A DNA stretch of 64,000 nucleotides from Vitis vinifera (lineage: Eukaryota; Streptophyta; Magnoliopsida; Vitales; Vitaceae). Positions within the stretch are counted from its first letter, which is position 1; every line of letters begins with the position of its first letter. Made by a program: the position numbers and the translations under genes. The stretch is taken from positions 3,310,001 to 3,374,000 of the forward strand of contig NC_081813.1 in NCBI RefSeq assembly GCF_030704535.1, written 5' to 3'. The notes below the pieces were generated by a model. The model saw nothing but the letters and a program-made list of their open reading frames with translations, was not told the DNA's origin and did no database searches. Shown piece after piece: positions 35,895-45,667 of the stretch.

Positions 35895-36275
35895 GTACTT
35901 AGAACGTATTTGATAAAACTTAATACTTATATTTTAATTAATTAAGTTGATTTTAACTTAAATTATTGACTTAAAATTTATTACTTAATTTTTATTTTAA
36001 GTTATAAATTATTTGATAAAATTAACTTAAAATTTATTATAAATTATAAAATAATAATGGAGATGGTGAAGTAACAAAAAAAATCGTGAAGATAATTAAG
36101 GTAATTGATGATAAAAAATCTAAAATGAAGATATAGACTTAATAATAAATTAATTATTTTTTACTTTAAGTCATACCAATAAGTTATTTTATAAAATATA
36201 TTTAATTTATTTAATGACTTAAATTAAATTATAAAGTCACTTTAAATTATTATGTGAATTTACCAAACACTCATT
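35895..36275. repeat. AT-rich miniature element, family 'GTATTTGATAAAACTTAATA', copy 1
   Basis: It starts GTATTTGATAAAACTTAATA and ends AATTTACCAAACACT, so its ends are loosely inverted. A second copy in the opposite orientation is at about 44635-45055, with extended similarity over at least 140 bases from this end. Confidence 0.55.
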
Positions 36276-36892
36276 TATTATAAAATTAAAGTCAATTCAA
36301 ACTTGATTATTTTTCTTTATACTCATGCAACGTATACTTCATACACATTATGAAATGATTTATTTATTTATTTTTTATTTTTAATGTAACTATCAAGTTG
36401 TTGAGGAGCCAAAAAAAATATTGGAATAGGCCAAGTTGGTGACCGAGATTCCAACAATGTTTATTTTATATAAGTTTGTCGTAGACTCTTGATTGAAGTA
36501 AATTAAAAATGTATTACAAAGCATTTAAAAAAATTATATATATATAATAATAAAACTATGTTTTAATCTCTCATTATGTACTTAATTTCATAATATTATA
36601 TACATAAAAGTTAGTTCAAGAAAGTTGAGCTACCTCGTACCTAAGATTAAGCATTCTCATTTCCCCAAGCCTTGACCCATTCTATTGGATCAGTCCACTC
36701 CTGGGCCTCTGATGTGATTAATGGCTTCGTTGATGAGTTGAACTAGGTTGGGCTTTAGGTTTTGTGGATAGAAGTTGGACGAGAATGGGCCTTGAACTAA
36801 TATAACGGATCAGGCCTTAATCTAGCCCAACTTGCCCGGCAAGGCAGACTAGAGCCCAGACTGGCTTTATCCATAGGGTTAATTTCACTTAT

Positions 36893-37230
36893 GTTATGTT
36901 CCGTTGTTGGGAAATTTGAGGAAAAATATAAGGGAAAGAAATTAGAGAAAAAAAAAATAAAAGAAGATAAAAAGTGATATAAAAAAAATAAAAATTGGTT
37001 GAAACTCAATAAATTATTATTATATATTTCTTGAAACTCATTTCACTTATCTCTATTATATAAAGATTAAATAATTTAAAAATATATAAAAAAAATTTAA
37101 TAATTATAATTATATTTGATTTTTTTTCTTTTTTTTCTTTTTTATATATATTTTCATAAGTGAAATCAAATATAAGAAAATCGTTTTCTTTAATTTTTTT
37201 TCTTAGTAGTTTCAGAAACCACACAAAGCC
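36893..37230. repeat. Miniature element, family 'TTTGGTTCCTA', inverted copy
   Basis: Ends read GTTATGTTCCGTTGTTGGGA and, inverted, GGCTTTGTGTGGTTTCTGAA. Internal blocks (a run of aagtgaaat and a purine-rich GGGAAAGAAA side) match 37564-37889 in reverse. Non-coding. Confidence 0.5.
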
Positions 37231-37563
37231 TTAATCTTTATGATATTTGCATTTTTGGTATAAAATTCTTGACCATTTATTTCATTCATGAAGTTTATTT
37301 TGTCAAGAAATTCTAAGTATAAAGATTTTAGGTAAATGTTTTTAACAACTCTAAAACATAAAATTAATATATGAAATACATGATTACTAGTTGATGAAAT
37401 TTGAAATCAATGATAACTTATTGTATTTACCTTAAACCTTAGAAAGTATGAATAAGGCTAAACCTTATTTCATTTGTTGAATAAGGTATTGAAAGGGAAT
37501 TTCAACCAAATACTATTTCTGGTTTTTAGTTTTTCATAAATAACACTTGAAAACTATTTCTAA

Positions 37564-37889
37564 TGCTATATTTGGTTCCTAAAAAGTATTAAGGAAAGGA
37601 AAAAAAATGTTAAAGAAAATGATTTTCTCATGTTTGGTTTTAACACAAATTTTTTAAAAAAAAATTAAATGTAATTCAAATTACTTAGAAATTTATACAT
37701 TTTAAAATTATTTAATCTTTATATAATAGAGAAAAATAAGTGAAATGAATTTAAAGAAACATATAAAAATAATTTATTAATTTTGAATCTATTTTTTATT
37801 TTCCTTCATTTTTTCTTTTCTTCCACTTTTCCTCTCCATTTTCTTTCTCTTACATTTTTCCTCAAATTTTCTAGGAACCAAACATTGCC
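37564..37889. repeat. Miniature element, family 'TTTGGTTCCTA', best-preserved copy
   Basis: Near-perfect terminal inverted repeats: TGCTATATTTGGTTCCTA at the left and, inverted, GGCAATGTTTGGTTCCTA at the right. Interior has AAGAAAATGATTTTCTCAT and a pyrimidine-rich right half. Related copies are at 36893-37230 and 40810-41081. Target duplication not certain; TAA is possible. Confidence 0.65.
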
Positions 37890-38834
37890 TAAGTGTATGA
37901 CAGCAAGACGTTAAATTAAAAGAATTCCATCCAAAATTTATTTTAAAATCTATGTGACACAAACGGTCATATATTCCAAATTACTTTTATAACTTACCAA
38001 TAATTTTTGTAAACATTCTATCCAAAAAATCTACAAAATATTCAAAACCCGGATATTAAAGGGGGTCTTATAATTTATTACAATATCCTCCATCAATTTG
38101 GTCATGTTATAATAATTGGACCAAATTATCTTCCAAATATAACCAAATTACTTCTCAAATCCAACAAAATCATTCCAAATATGACAATGTTAACCATAGT
38201 ACCTCCCAATTCTTACATCTCAATAGTAATAGCGCAGTTGCATTGAAAATCAAATTCTTCAATGCTTGCTCTATTATCATATGATTTATTTTGAAGCTTT
38301 TAATAATGAACCGTGAACCCATTGGATTGTACTAGAGAGGACCCGCATGATAAAGGTTTAAATTTGGGCAACACCCCTATAACATTATTGTTAGTAAGTC
38401 CCGATGATAAAGGTTTATTAATAAGAAGAGCTGCGAGCCATAATGGGGCCAAGTCATTGCTCTTTGTTGGGGATGTCTTCCAAAGGCAGGCTTGGGCTTT
38501 CTGTGGTTCTTGCACGAAAAGCCTTCCTTGGATTTTGACCCTTGTTTCTTGTACCAAAAGCCTTCTAGATTTATCGAGAAACCATCATTACAAATGCTTA
38601 AGTTTTTCAAATTATTTTTAAAATTTGTTTTCATAATTTATTAACTTTATAAAATTGGAAGTGATTATTAAATTTATTTTTCTTTCTTTTTTTCCTCTAA
38701 AAATATATAATTTTTATTATATATATTTTTACCATTTTTTTTATTAGGATCAAGGAGATCTGAGTGTCATTTTTCAATTATCATTTTTCTGAAGATAATA
38801 CTATTGCGTATATAACAATCCCTTCCCCAATACA

Positions 38835-39082
38835 GGGCTCCAAGAACTCGAATCATGACCAAACTCTAGGGCTCCTAGAACTTTGAATCATGACCAAACT
38901 CTTATATTACTTGTTAGAATCAAGAATTTAATCATCTTTAACGCAAGGCTCCTAAAACTCGAATCATATGATCAAACTCTTATATCACTTGCTAGAATCA
39001 ACAATATAATCATCTCCAACGTAAGACTCCTAAAACTTGAATCATGACCAAACTCTTATATAACTTGTTAGAGCATGAACCA
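38835..39082. repeat. Tandem repeat with a period of about 79 bases
   Basis: Partial first unit, then units at about 38869, 38947 and 39026. Each has GGCTCCTAAAACTCGAATCA (with variants), GACCAAACTCTTATAT, an ACTTGTTAGAATCAA block and AATCATCTCCAACG. The last unit diverges after TTAGAGCATGAACC. Confidence 0.85.
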
Positions 39083-39529
39083 TTCTGCATAATGTACCAA
39101 TCCTAGGGCCTTGACTCATCCCGAGGCTTATAATAGAGCCTAATCATCTCATGGCTTTACACACTATCTTGGAGTCATTCTTCCGATGAACATCATTGTT
39201 ACACTAAATCAAGCCTGAAGGAATTCTTACCCTTCGTTTCATTTTCCTAATACTTTCTATTATCTGAACAAACTTTCAAAAATCATTATAATTTGTCTCT
39301 TTTCAATGGCTGGAATTTAGAATATAAGAAGATAAATTTGAGTGTCAAAAAGGGTACAGTTTCTTGTAAAGTAAAAAAAATTGGTAAGAGGAATATTTGT
39401 TTATAAAAATTAAAGAATTCAAAGTATGCAAAGGTAACAGTGAATGCTCAGTCCTGAGAGAGAGGAAGAATAAGAGGAGGGTGTAAAGGAGGAGAGAAAA
39501 AGCAGAGCAAAAAAGCAAACGACGTCGTC

Positions 39530-39733
39530 ATGATTCTCGGAATGTCACTGCTGTTCCAGACATGTCATCATTGCTTCTTCCTCTGCTTTTTCTTTCTCAT
39601 CGAATCAAAACCAAAGCGTATCTCAGTGTGCATTCATATAGCCAAACAAACAGAACCAAAATCACTGACTGATTTTCACTTACCTGTCTCACAAATCCTC
39701 AATGGCAAATTCACCGGAAAATTTGCACGATAA
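39530..39733 (+). other. Upstream ORF overlapping the start of the oxygenase-fold gene
   Basis: An ATG at 39530 opens a 67-codon frame that ends at 39733, past the main ATG at 39702 and in another frame. If the transcript starts in the GA-rich stretch around 39450, this uORF would lie in the leader and could reduce translation of the main protein. The transcript start is unknown. Confidence 0.4.
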
Positions 39734-41840
39734 CCGCCTCGATTTCCGGGCGCCGCCACCTTCTCCGATCGCCACCGGTCGCCGCTCCTCTGTCACGAAC
39801 GACGACGTCCTCGCTGAATTCCTCGAGCACTCGCTCCGCGTTCCCGATCTCATACTGCCTGACCGCGTCTTCCCTCGCCAGCGATCCGTGGATGCCCCGC
39901 CGAAAATCGACTTCCAGACATTGGATTCCACGGAAACCGACTCCGTCGCGAGAATTCTGGAATCATTTTCCGGAACCGGCTGCTTTCAGCTGGTAAACCA
40001 CGGAATTCCGTGCAATCTGATCCGATCCGTGACGACCGCCGCGGCAGGAGTTTTCCGGATTTCGCCGGAGAAGAAGGCGACGGTGTCCAGGTCGCAGGAA
40101 AAGATTTATGGATTTGAGGAAATCCATGAAGAAGACGAGAGTGAAATGAGCAGCGAAGAGTTTGTCTGGGGTAGAGATGAGAATTTGAAATTGGAAATGG
40201 AGGGAATTTGGCCTCTCGCTTATTCAAATTTCAGGTAATAACCGTGAATTTTCATGTCTTCTATTTTCCTTTTTTTTTTTTTTTTTTTAGAAATGTCTAA
40301 TACCAAATTTCTTAACTTGCAGTGAGAAAATGGAAATCCTCTTATCGGATATTGAGAAGGTCGCCAACAAAATTTTGTTAATTCTTAAAGAAACTTCTTT
40401 GAAAAATTCAAAATTTGGAAATGAAATGATTCCGGAGCAAGAAGTGATCGGCACAATATGTCATCTTTACAAGCACTATAAAACTGCTTCGAGTGATCGA
40501 TGGGCTGGCTCTTTGAGATATGATGTGATCAGAATGCTGATAAGAGGGTTTGATTGCTCCCATAGCTTGTGTTTACATGTATGCAATGAGTCCTCAGAGT
40601 TTCATATTTATTCCAAGAAAGGATGGATCTCTTTTTGCCCCGACAAAGATGCATTACTGGTCACGATTGGAGATCAAATGCAGGTAAATTTAGTTTCACT
40701 ACTCAAAAACCATGAACTTCCGCATATTTATTTGTTTCATGCCATTCAATATTTATCTAAAGTTGGAAATTATTTTAATAAATATACAAAAAGAAACATA
40801 AACTATCGTAAGGTTATATTTGGTTTCTTGAAAGTGTAAAAAAAAAATGTTAAAGAAAATAATTTTCTCATATTTGATTATATGATGAAAAATATTAAAG
40901 AAAATCAGAAAAATTTATATATTTTCAAATTATTTGATCTTTATATCGAAGAATTAAAATAAGTTTGAAGTGACGTATAAATATAATTTATTAATTTTAA
41001 ATCTATTTTTCATTTTTTCTTTCCTTTTTATTTTATTTTTCTTGTATTTTCCCTCAAATTTTTCAGAACCAAAAAATAACGGAAAGAAGATAAATTGCGG
41101 CATGTTATATGTGAAATCCTTGATTTAGTTTGAAAGGTGACTTTATAAAGTATTTAAACAATTATTTTGAATAAACCATTATCATCTTCACCATCATCCT
41201 GTCATTTTTTACTTTACAAACGAGAATTACATTTGGAGTTTGAATTACTCATTCAAAAAGTCACCAATGTGATAACTATGGTTGCATCAAATTTATTGGT
41301 ATACTATTAAGACACCTATCATATTGAAATAGTATTTTAACAAAGAAAAGACTATACATCTAGCCACTTGTATGACAAAAGCCTACTTTCATGATCCAAA
41401 CCCACTTTATTTTAAATCTATCCCAACCATCTTTTTGGGCCATCATAAAATCCCATGAACATGAACCCATGTGGTAGTGGTGGGGTGGTAAATAATCTAC
41501 TCAAGAACAAGTTATTGGAGAAAATGATGACCTCTCTTTCTTTCTTAACATGGATGACTCTTCTTCATCATTCTCAGTCATTCTCCTTTTCCCTTTATTC
41601 TTACTTGGGCAGGCATGGAGTGGAGGGCAGTACAAGCATGTGATAGGAAGGCCAATCTTTAAAGGTGAGAATCATAAGGATGGCATCTCAATGGCTTTCC
41701 TCTATTCTCCTCCAACCATCTCCAAGAGCTCCAATGTGATCAAGAGGGAAAAGACTATTTCTCTTGGCCACCAAGCCATATTGGCTATTCTTTTGAGTCT
41801 TGCATACTATTTTTTGGTTTATATTTATAAGAAGTTTTGA
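39702..41840 (+). CDS. 2OG/Fe(II) oxygenase-fold protein lacking metal ligands, C-terminal membrane anchor, 373 aa
   Basis: Three exons: 39702-40234, 40323-40683, 41613-41840 (1122 bases, consensus splice sites). Residues about 65-170 look like the plant non-haem dioxygenase N-domain (FQLVNHGIP). About 240-330 match the jelly-roll core, with GWISF, VTIGDQMQ and the AWSGGQYKHVIGRP block. Where working enzymes have HxD there is H263-V-C265; where the second iron histidine is expected (KSVxHR) there is KHVIGR; the 2OG-binding RxS is DGIS. So all three usual ligand sites are altered, and I infer a pseudoenzyme or another activity. Residues 353-370 (AILAILLSLAYYFLVYIY) form a hydrophobic tail before KKF, predicting a tail-anchored protein facing the cytosol. 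Exon 1 is GC-rich in an AT-rich area, normal for plant 5' coding. Substrate, if any, unknown. Intron 2 (930 bases) carries a miniature element. Confidence 0.85.
40810..41081. repeat. Miniature element, family 'TTTGGTTCCTA', in intron 2 of the oxygenase-fold gene
   Basis: TTATATTTGGTTTCTTGAAA at the left and TTTTTCAGAACCAAAAAATA at the right. The interior (ATGTTAAAGAAAATAATTTT and a CT-rich right half) parallels 37564-37889, about 3 kb upstream. Confidence 0.55.
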
Positions 41841-42561
41841 TGTTCCCACCATTCAAAACAAAATCACAAGTTTGTTCTTTATATATATATATTTTTTAAT
41901 GTCAACTTATACACGTTTTGGTATTAGATTGTTGCTTGATGGGTATCATACGTTTGTGGGTTTATATTTGTACAGATATTTCAGAATGTTCTTGAAAAGA
42001 AAATGATGATTTTATTTTGTTGAGGTACAATTGCATAAACACTCACTTTTGTTTTGGATAGTAATTTGATTTGAATGGAATGTATTGCCTAATTTCCTAC
42101 CATGGGTTTTAGATAGTTAGCAAAAGGTTTCTCACAACTTATTTTACCAAAGAACTTTTTAAGTAAAATAGTTTTTAAAGGTAGAAAGGTTTTCAAATTT
42201 GAAAGACAAATGTATGTTTAGTCAGAGCTTGGATGAAGTCGCAATGGATCCGACTCAGAGTAGTAACACTAAAAGTGAAGGCTTTGACAATGTCTATGGA
42301 CTAAGTAATTGGTTCATTGGTCAAGTAATCGACTGAATAGTTGTTTTTAACGATTACTTACAATATTCATTTATTACTAGCTAATCATTTGGTTGATTGG
42401 GTCATCAACCAACAACATAAGAAAGCATCTCTAACAAGTAATAACTAATCTATGCAAAAAATCCTTATTTAAAACTTATAAACTTCAATTATTATATCTT
42501 TTGCATATTTATTCCAAAATTTGCATGCCCTTTTTAATTTACTATTAGTGTCTAGCTATTT

Positions 42562-42806
42562 TCTCTTGTAATCCATTGCAAAAGCTAGCTCTTGTACTTG
42601 GTACCGATTTTCCTTAGAATGCATGAAATTGAGCTTTCAAGTGAGTGGACTTTTATTTCTTAAGATTTGTAAAAGTCAATTGTCTCTTATAATCCATTGC
42701 AAAAGCTAGCTCTTGTACTTATTGGTATCGATTTTCCTTAGAATGCATGAAATTGAGCTTTCAAGTGAGTGGACTTTTATTTCTTAAGATTTGTAAAAGT
42801 CAATTG
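42562..42806. repeat. Tandem duplication, units of 121 and 124 bases
   Basis: Units 42562-42682 and 42683-42806 are nearly identical (TCCATTGCAAAAGCTAGCTC, TTTTCCTTAGAATGCATGAA, CAAGTGAGTGGACTTTTATT). The second has a 3-base insertion and few substitutions, so the event looks recent. Confidence 0.95.
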
Positions 42807-42996
42807 ATACCCCAAACCAAATGTTCAAGTTGAAAGAATCTTTGATTCCTAGTGGATTTTCTCGAAGCTTGGATTAAAGCATAGAGTCATGAATATAAAC
42901 AAAATTGCATCGAACCACACTATATCTTAGGTCACATGTTTTTACCTTTATCTTTTACTTATTTACTTTATATTTGTTTCAATGCATCTTAATTAA

Positions 42997-43273
42997 GATG
43001 ACGTTTGTTTTTTCAACTTTTTGCTGAATGTAATTTGTTTCCAAACTTTAGGTTGTTTGTTGTTCCACTTTTTCATAATTTATTATAAACCTTTTATAAA
43101 AAAAGCCAAAATATTTAGCTTTTTTTTAATGGAAAAAGTGACATGTTGGTTTTGCTTTACTTTTGAAAATTTAATAGAAATAAAATATTAAAAAAACAAA
43201 CAAACTACATAATACTTAACACTATTAAGTATTAAAATTCTATTTAAAATTAAGTAAAAAAACAAACACTACC
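42997..43273. mobile_element. Tourist-like MITE, 277 bases, TAA target duplication
   Basis: Starts GATGACGTTTGTTTTTTC and ends, inverted, GGTAGTGTTTGTTTTTTT, flanked by TAA at 42994-42996 and 43274-43276. Internal sequence is collinear with 26183-26459, including TTAGGTTGTTTGTT and the ACACTATTAAGTATTAAA block. Confidence 0.8.
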
Positions 43274-44634
43274 TAAGCCTATAAAATATTCATTAATTTA
43301 ATAATTTAGTAATTTGTAAAAATTAACAAACAAAAATGACTTAATTTTTAAAATTAATTGATTGTGATCATGGGAAATCATTCAAAATGGTTCATATATT
43401 CCAACAAAAACAAAAAAGAAGGTTGTATAGGAAGTCACTTTGGTTTTAAAAACTATTTTCAAATCAATTATTCTATAAAATTTTAAAGGTGTTGTTCCAC
43501 AATCCAAATGAGTGGTTTTGTCTAGCCGCCAAGAGTTGGATGAATGGTACAGCCAACAATTTCATCTAAGTCACTCAAAATGCAAACGACTATGGTATCT
43601 GCACAAAATGTTATCCAGATGGTTTGTCCAGACACGCCCCTCTAATGCTAAAGTCAGTAAGTAGCTTAAGCAAGTAAGAAAATTTGTTAAAAAGAAAGCA
43701 CATACCATTTGTAGAGTCTGCATGGTTATTTATATTTTTTGCAATGTAACATCTTTCCAAGTGTCTTAATAACATCTTAATTGCACTTGATTGCGCGATA
43801 TTATGGAATTGACTGTCGATGTATAACGGTTGTCTTACCATGATGAGTCGTTGAGGATGAAATGTTTTATAGCAGCGATTGTATTTAATATGAAGTGTGT
43901 CTAGCACGCAATCTACGCATTAATGGGTGAGTAAATCCATGATGAACAATCGGGTGTCAGTTGGGTTGTATTTGTGTAGGATTTGTCTGTCTGACCTACT
44001 TTGGGACAGATCAGTCACTCGACCTTAGGGCTGTTGGGTCATACGACTGAAGACGATCTTCCATACGACTTGCCCACCCAGACGATTGTGAGAGAGTGGA
44101 GGACTACAGGACAACCTTACAAAGGGGGTCCCACAAAAATGTAGTTTTTAATTTGTAAAAATATAAACCATTTTTAAATTTCACCAACAAAGAGGCTCTT
44201 AACACCTAAATATTTTCAAATTTTATAGAAATAAATCTAGTTATAGGTAAACAAGTTTCTATTTTGTTTATTCCATTTTTTCTCTTTCTCATTTTTTTTG
44301 GACCAAAGTCCCTAACCAAAATATTCCCCAAATCATATTTAATCCTCTTAATAATAAGAACAATAAACTTCATCCATATGTGATCTCCTTTTCTAAACCA
44401 TTGTATCCCCTATGGATAAATATTGTTAATTTTTTTTTTCTCAAAGATAAATTTTCTTTTCAAAACTTCAAACCATTTTTTATTAAAAGTGAGTTATTTA
44501 ACTTTATTTAAGCTATATATATATTTTTTAAATGGTTGATTAAAATACAAAATAGGCAGATATAAAAAAAGTACAATTAATTAGGTCATATTACATATAA
44601 ATTATGATCTTATTGTTTTATACCAAAATTAAGC

Positions 44635-45055
44635 ACTTGTTTTGTAAACCAAATTAATAATTTAAGTTATTAAGTAAATTAAGTATATTTGGTAAAATAA
44701 CTTAATAATATAAATTAAAGTAAAAAATAATTTAAGTAATAAGTAAAAACAACTAATTTATTCTTAAGTCTACATCTTCATTTTACATTTTTACCCTTAT
44801 TTTGCCCTAATTACCTCCGTGATCTCCTTTTCTATTCCACAACCTTTACTGTTACTCAATCTCTTTTACTCTAATTGTAATTTATGATGATAAATATGTA
44901 AATTTGATGATTTAAAATAAATTTTAGGTTAATTATATCAAACAACCTTAATAATTAAAATAAGAATTAAGTAGTAAATTTTAAGTCAACAACTTAAAGT
45001 TAATTTAATTTATTAAGTAATAAGTATTAAGTTTTACAAATACCTCTTTAGTCCT
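44635..45055. repeat. AT-rich miniature element, family 'GTATTTGATAAAACTTAATA', copy 2, inverted
   Basis: Its right end, inverted, reads GGTATTTGTAAAACTTAATA and stays alignable with the left half of 35895-36275 through the GTTGACTTAAAATTTA.TACTTAATT region. The middle (CCTTATTTTGCCCTAATTAC) is unrelated or strongly diverged. Confidence 0.55.
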
Positions 45056-45667
45056 TTTTTTTATACCTTGTTCCATTTTTTTGATTTCTTCGATATAATT
45101 CTTTTGTAACTTAATTCCATTGTTCATACACTTCAACGATTAAAATACAAAGTTCCATACTTATAGAATCTATAACTTAAAATTTATTTGGGAGCTATTT
45201 TCTAGATTTGAAGACATATTTATTAATTCTTTAATAAGTTGTTTTAATAATAGGTATTTTTTGAAAATATTTTTTTAATTATTTTCTATTGTTTGTTTTA
45301 AAAACTAATTACATAAATACGAAAAATGATGGAAAATAAATTATTATATATAAAAAAATTATTGTTTAAAAATATTTTAAAATAAATAAAATAAATTGAG
45401 AAGATTCCAATTTTAAAATATAAATTTTTGTACCAACTGATCGTAGTGTTTGTTTTTTCCTTTAATACCTATTAACAGTGGATTCTGACAATTTTTTCTA
45501 TTCTAACGTGGCACGATATAAGTGGCTAATGAAAGCACCGGACCTTCACTCACCTGAGAGGAACCAGAATTAAAGCCACAGAACCCCCCCTGAGAAGAAC
45601 GTCTTTCAAACCCATTTCTGTAACCAAAAGAAAGGGTGTTGAGATGTTTCGACCAAATCACTGAGAA

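Larger units (their letters stand above)
19790..39440. other. About 20 kb gene-poor, repeat-bearing intergenic region
   Basis: I find no credible protein gene. The longest open frame, about 114 codons at 28923-29267, owes part of its length to a short GGTTAT repeat and resembles no family I know. Recognisable content is listed separately: fold-back repeats, two Tourist-like elements, tandem repeats, an LTR-like relic and a plastid-derived segment. Other repeat traces are a pair of related AT-rich copies at about 22580-22700 and 32790-32890, and a badly decayed Tourist-like copy at about 31299-31535. GC-richer noncoding patches at 23560-24160 and 28480-28880 could be transcribed or be transposon remnants; I recognise neither. 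Confidence 0.6.
41841..45667. other. Repeat-bearing spacer between the oxygenase-fold gene and SHH1
   Basis: No gene recognised. The first part holds the 3' UTR of the upstream gene. The region then has LTR-like wording at about 42280-42440, a tandem duplication, a Tourist-like element, a GC-richer patch at about 43500-44120 without coding sense, and another miniature element at 44635-45055. The fold-back family recurs at about 45190-45420. The last 100-150 bases should be promoter and leader of SHH1; no clear TATA box. Confidence 0.6.

Noticed and set aside
38300..38634. Overlapping open frames of 85-102 codons on both strands
   Set aside because: Neither strand resembles a known family, both run into AT-rich repeat sequence, and no splice partners were found. 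Possibly a transposon remnant.
41455..42006. Several short plus-strand open frames around the last exon of the oxygenase-fold gene
   Set aside because: Only the frame continuing the exon 2 reading through the acceptor at 41613 extends the fold. The others are frame shadows or run into the 3' UTR.
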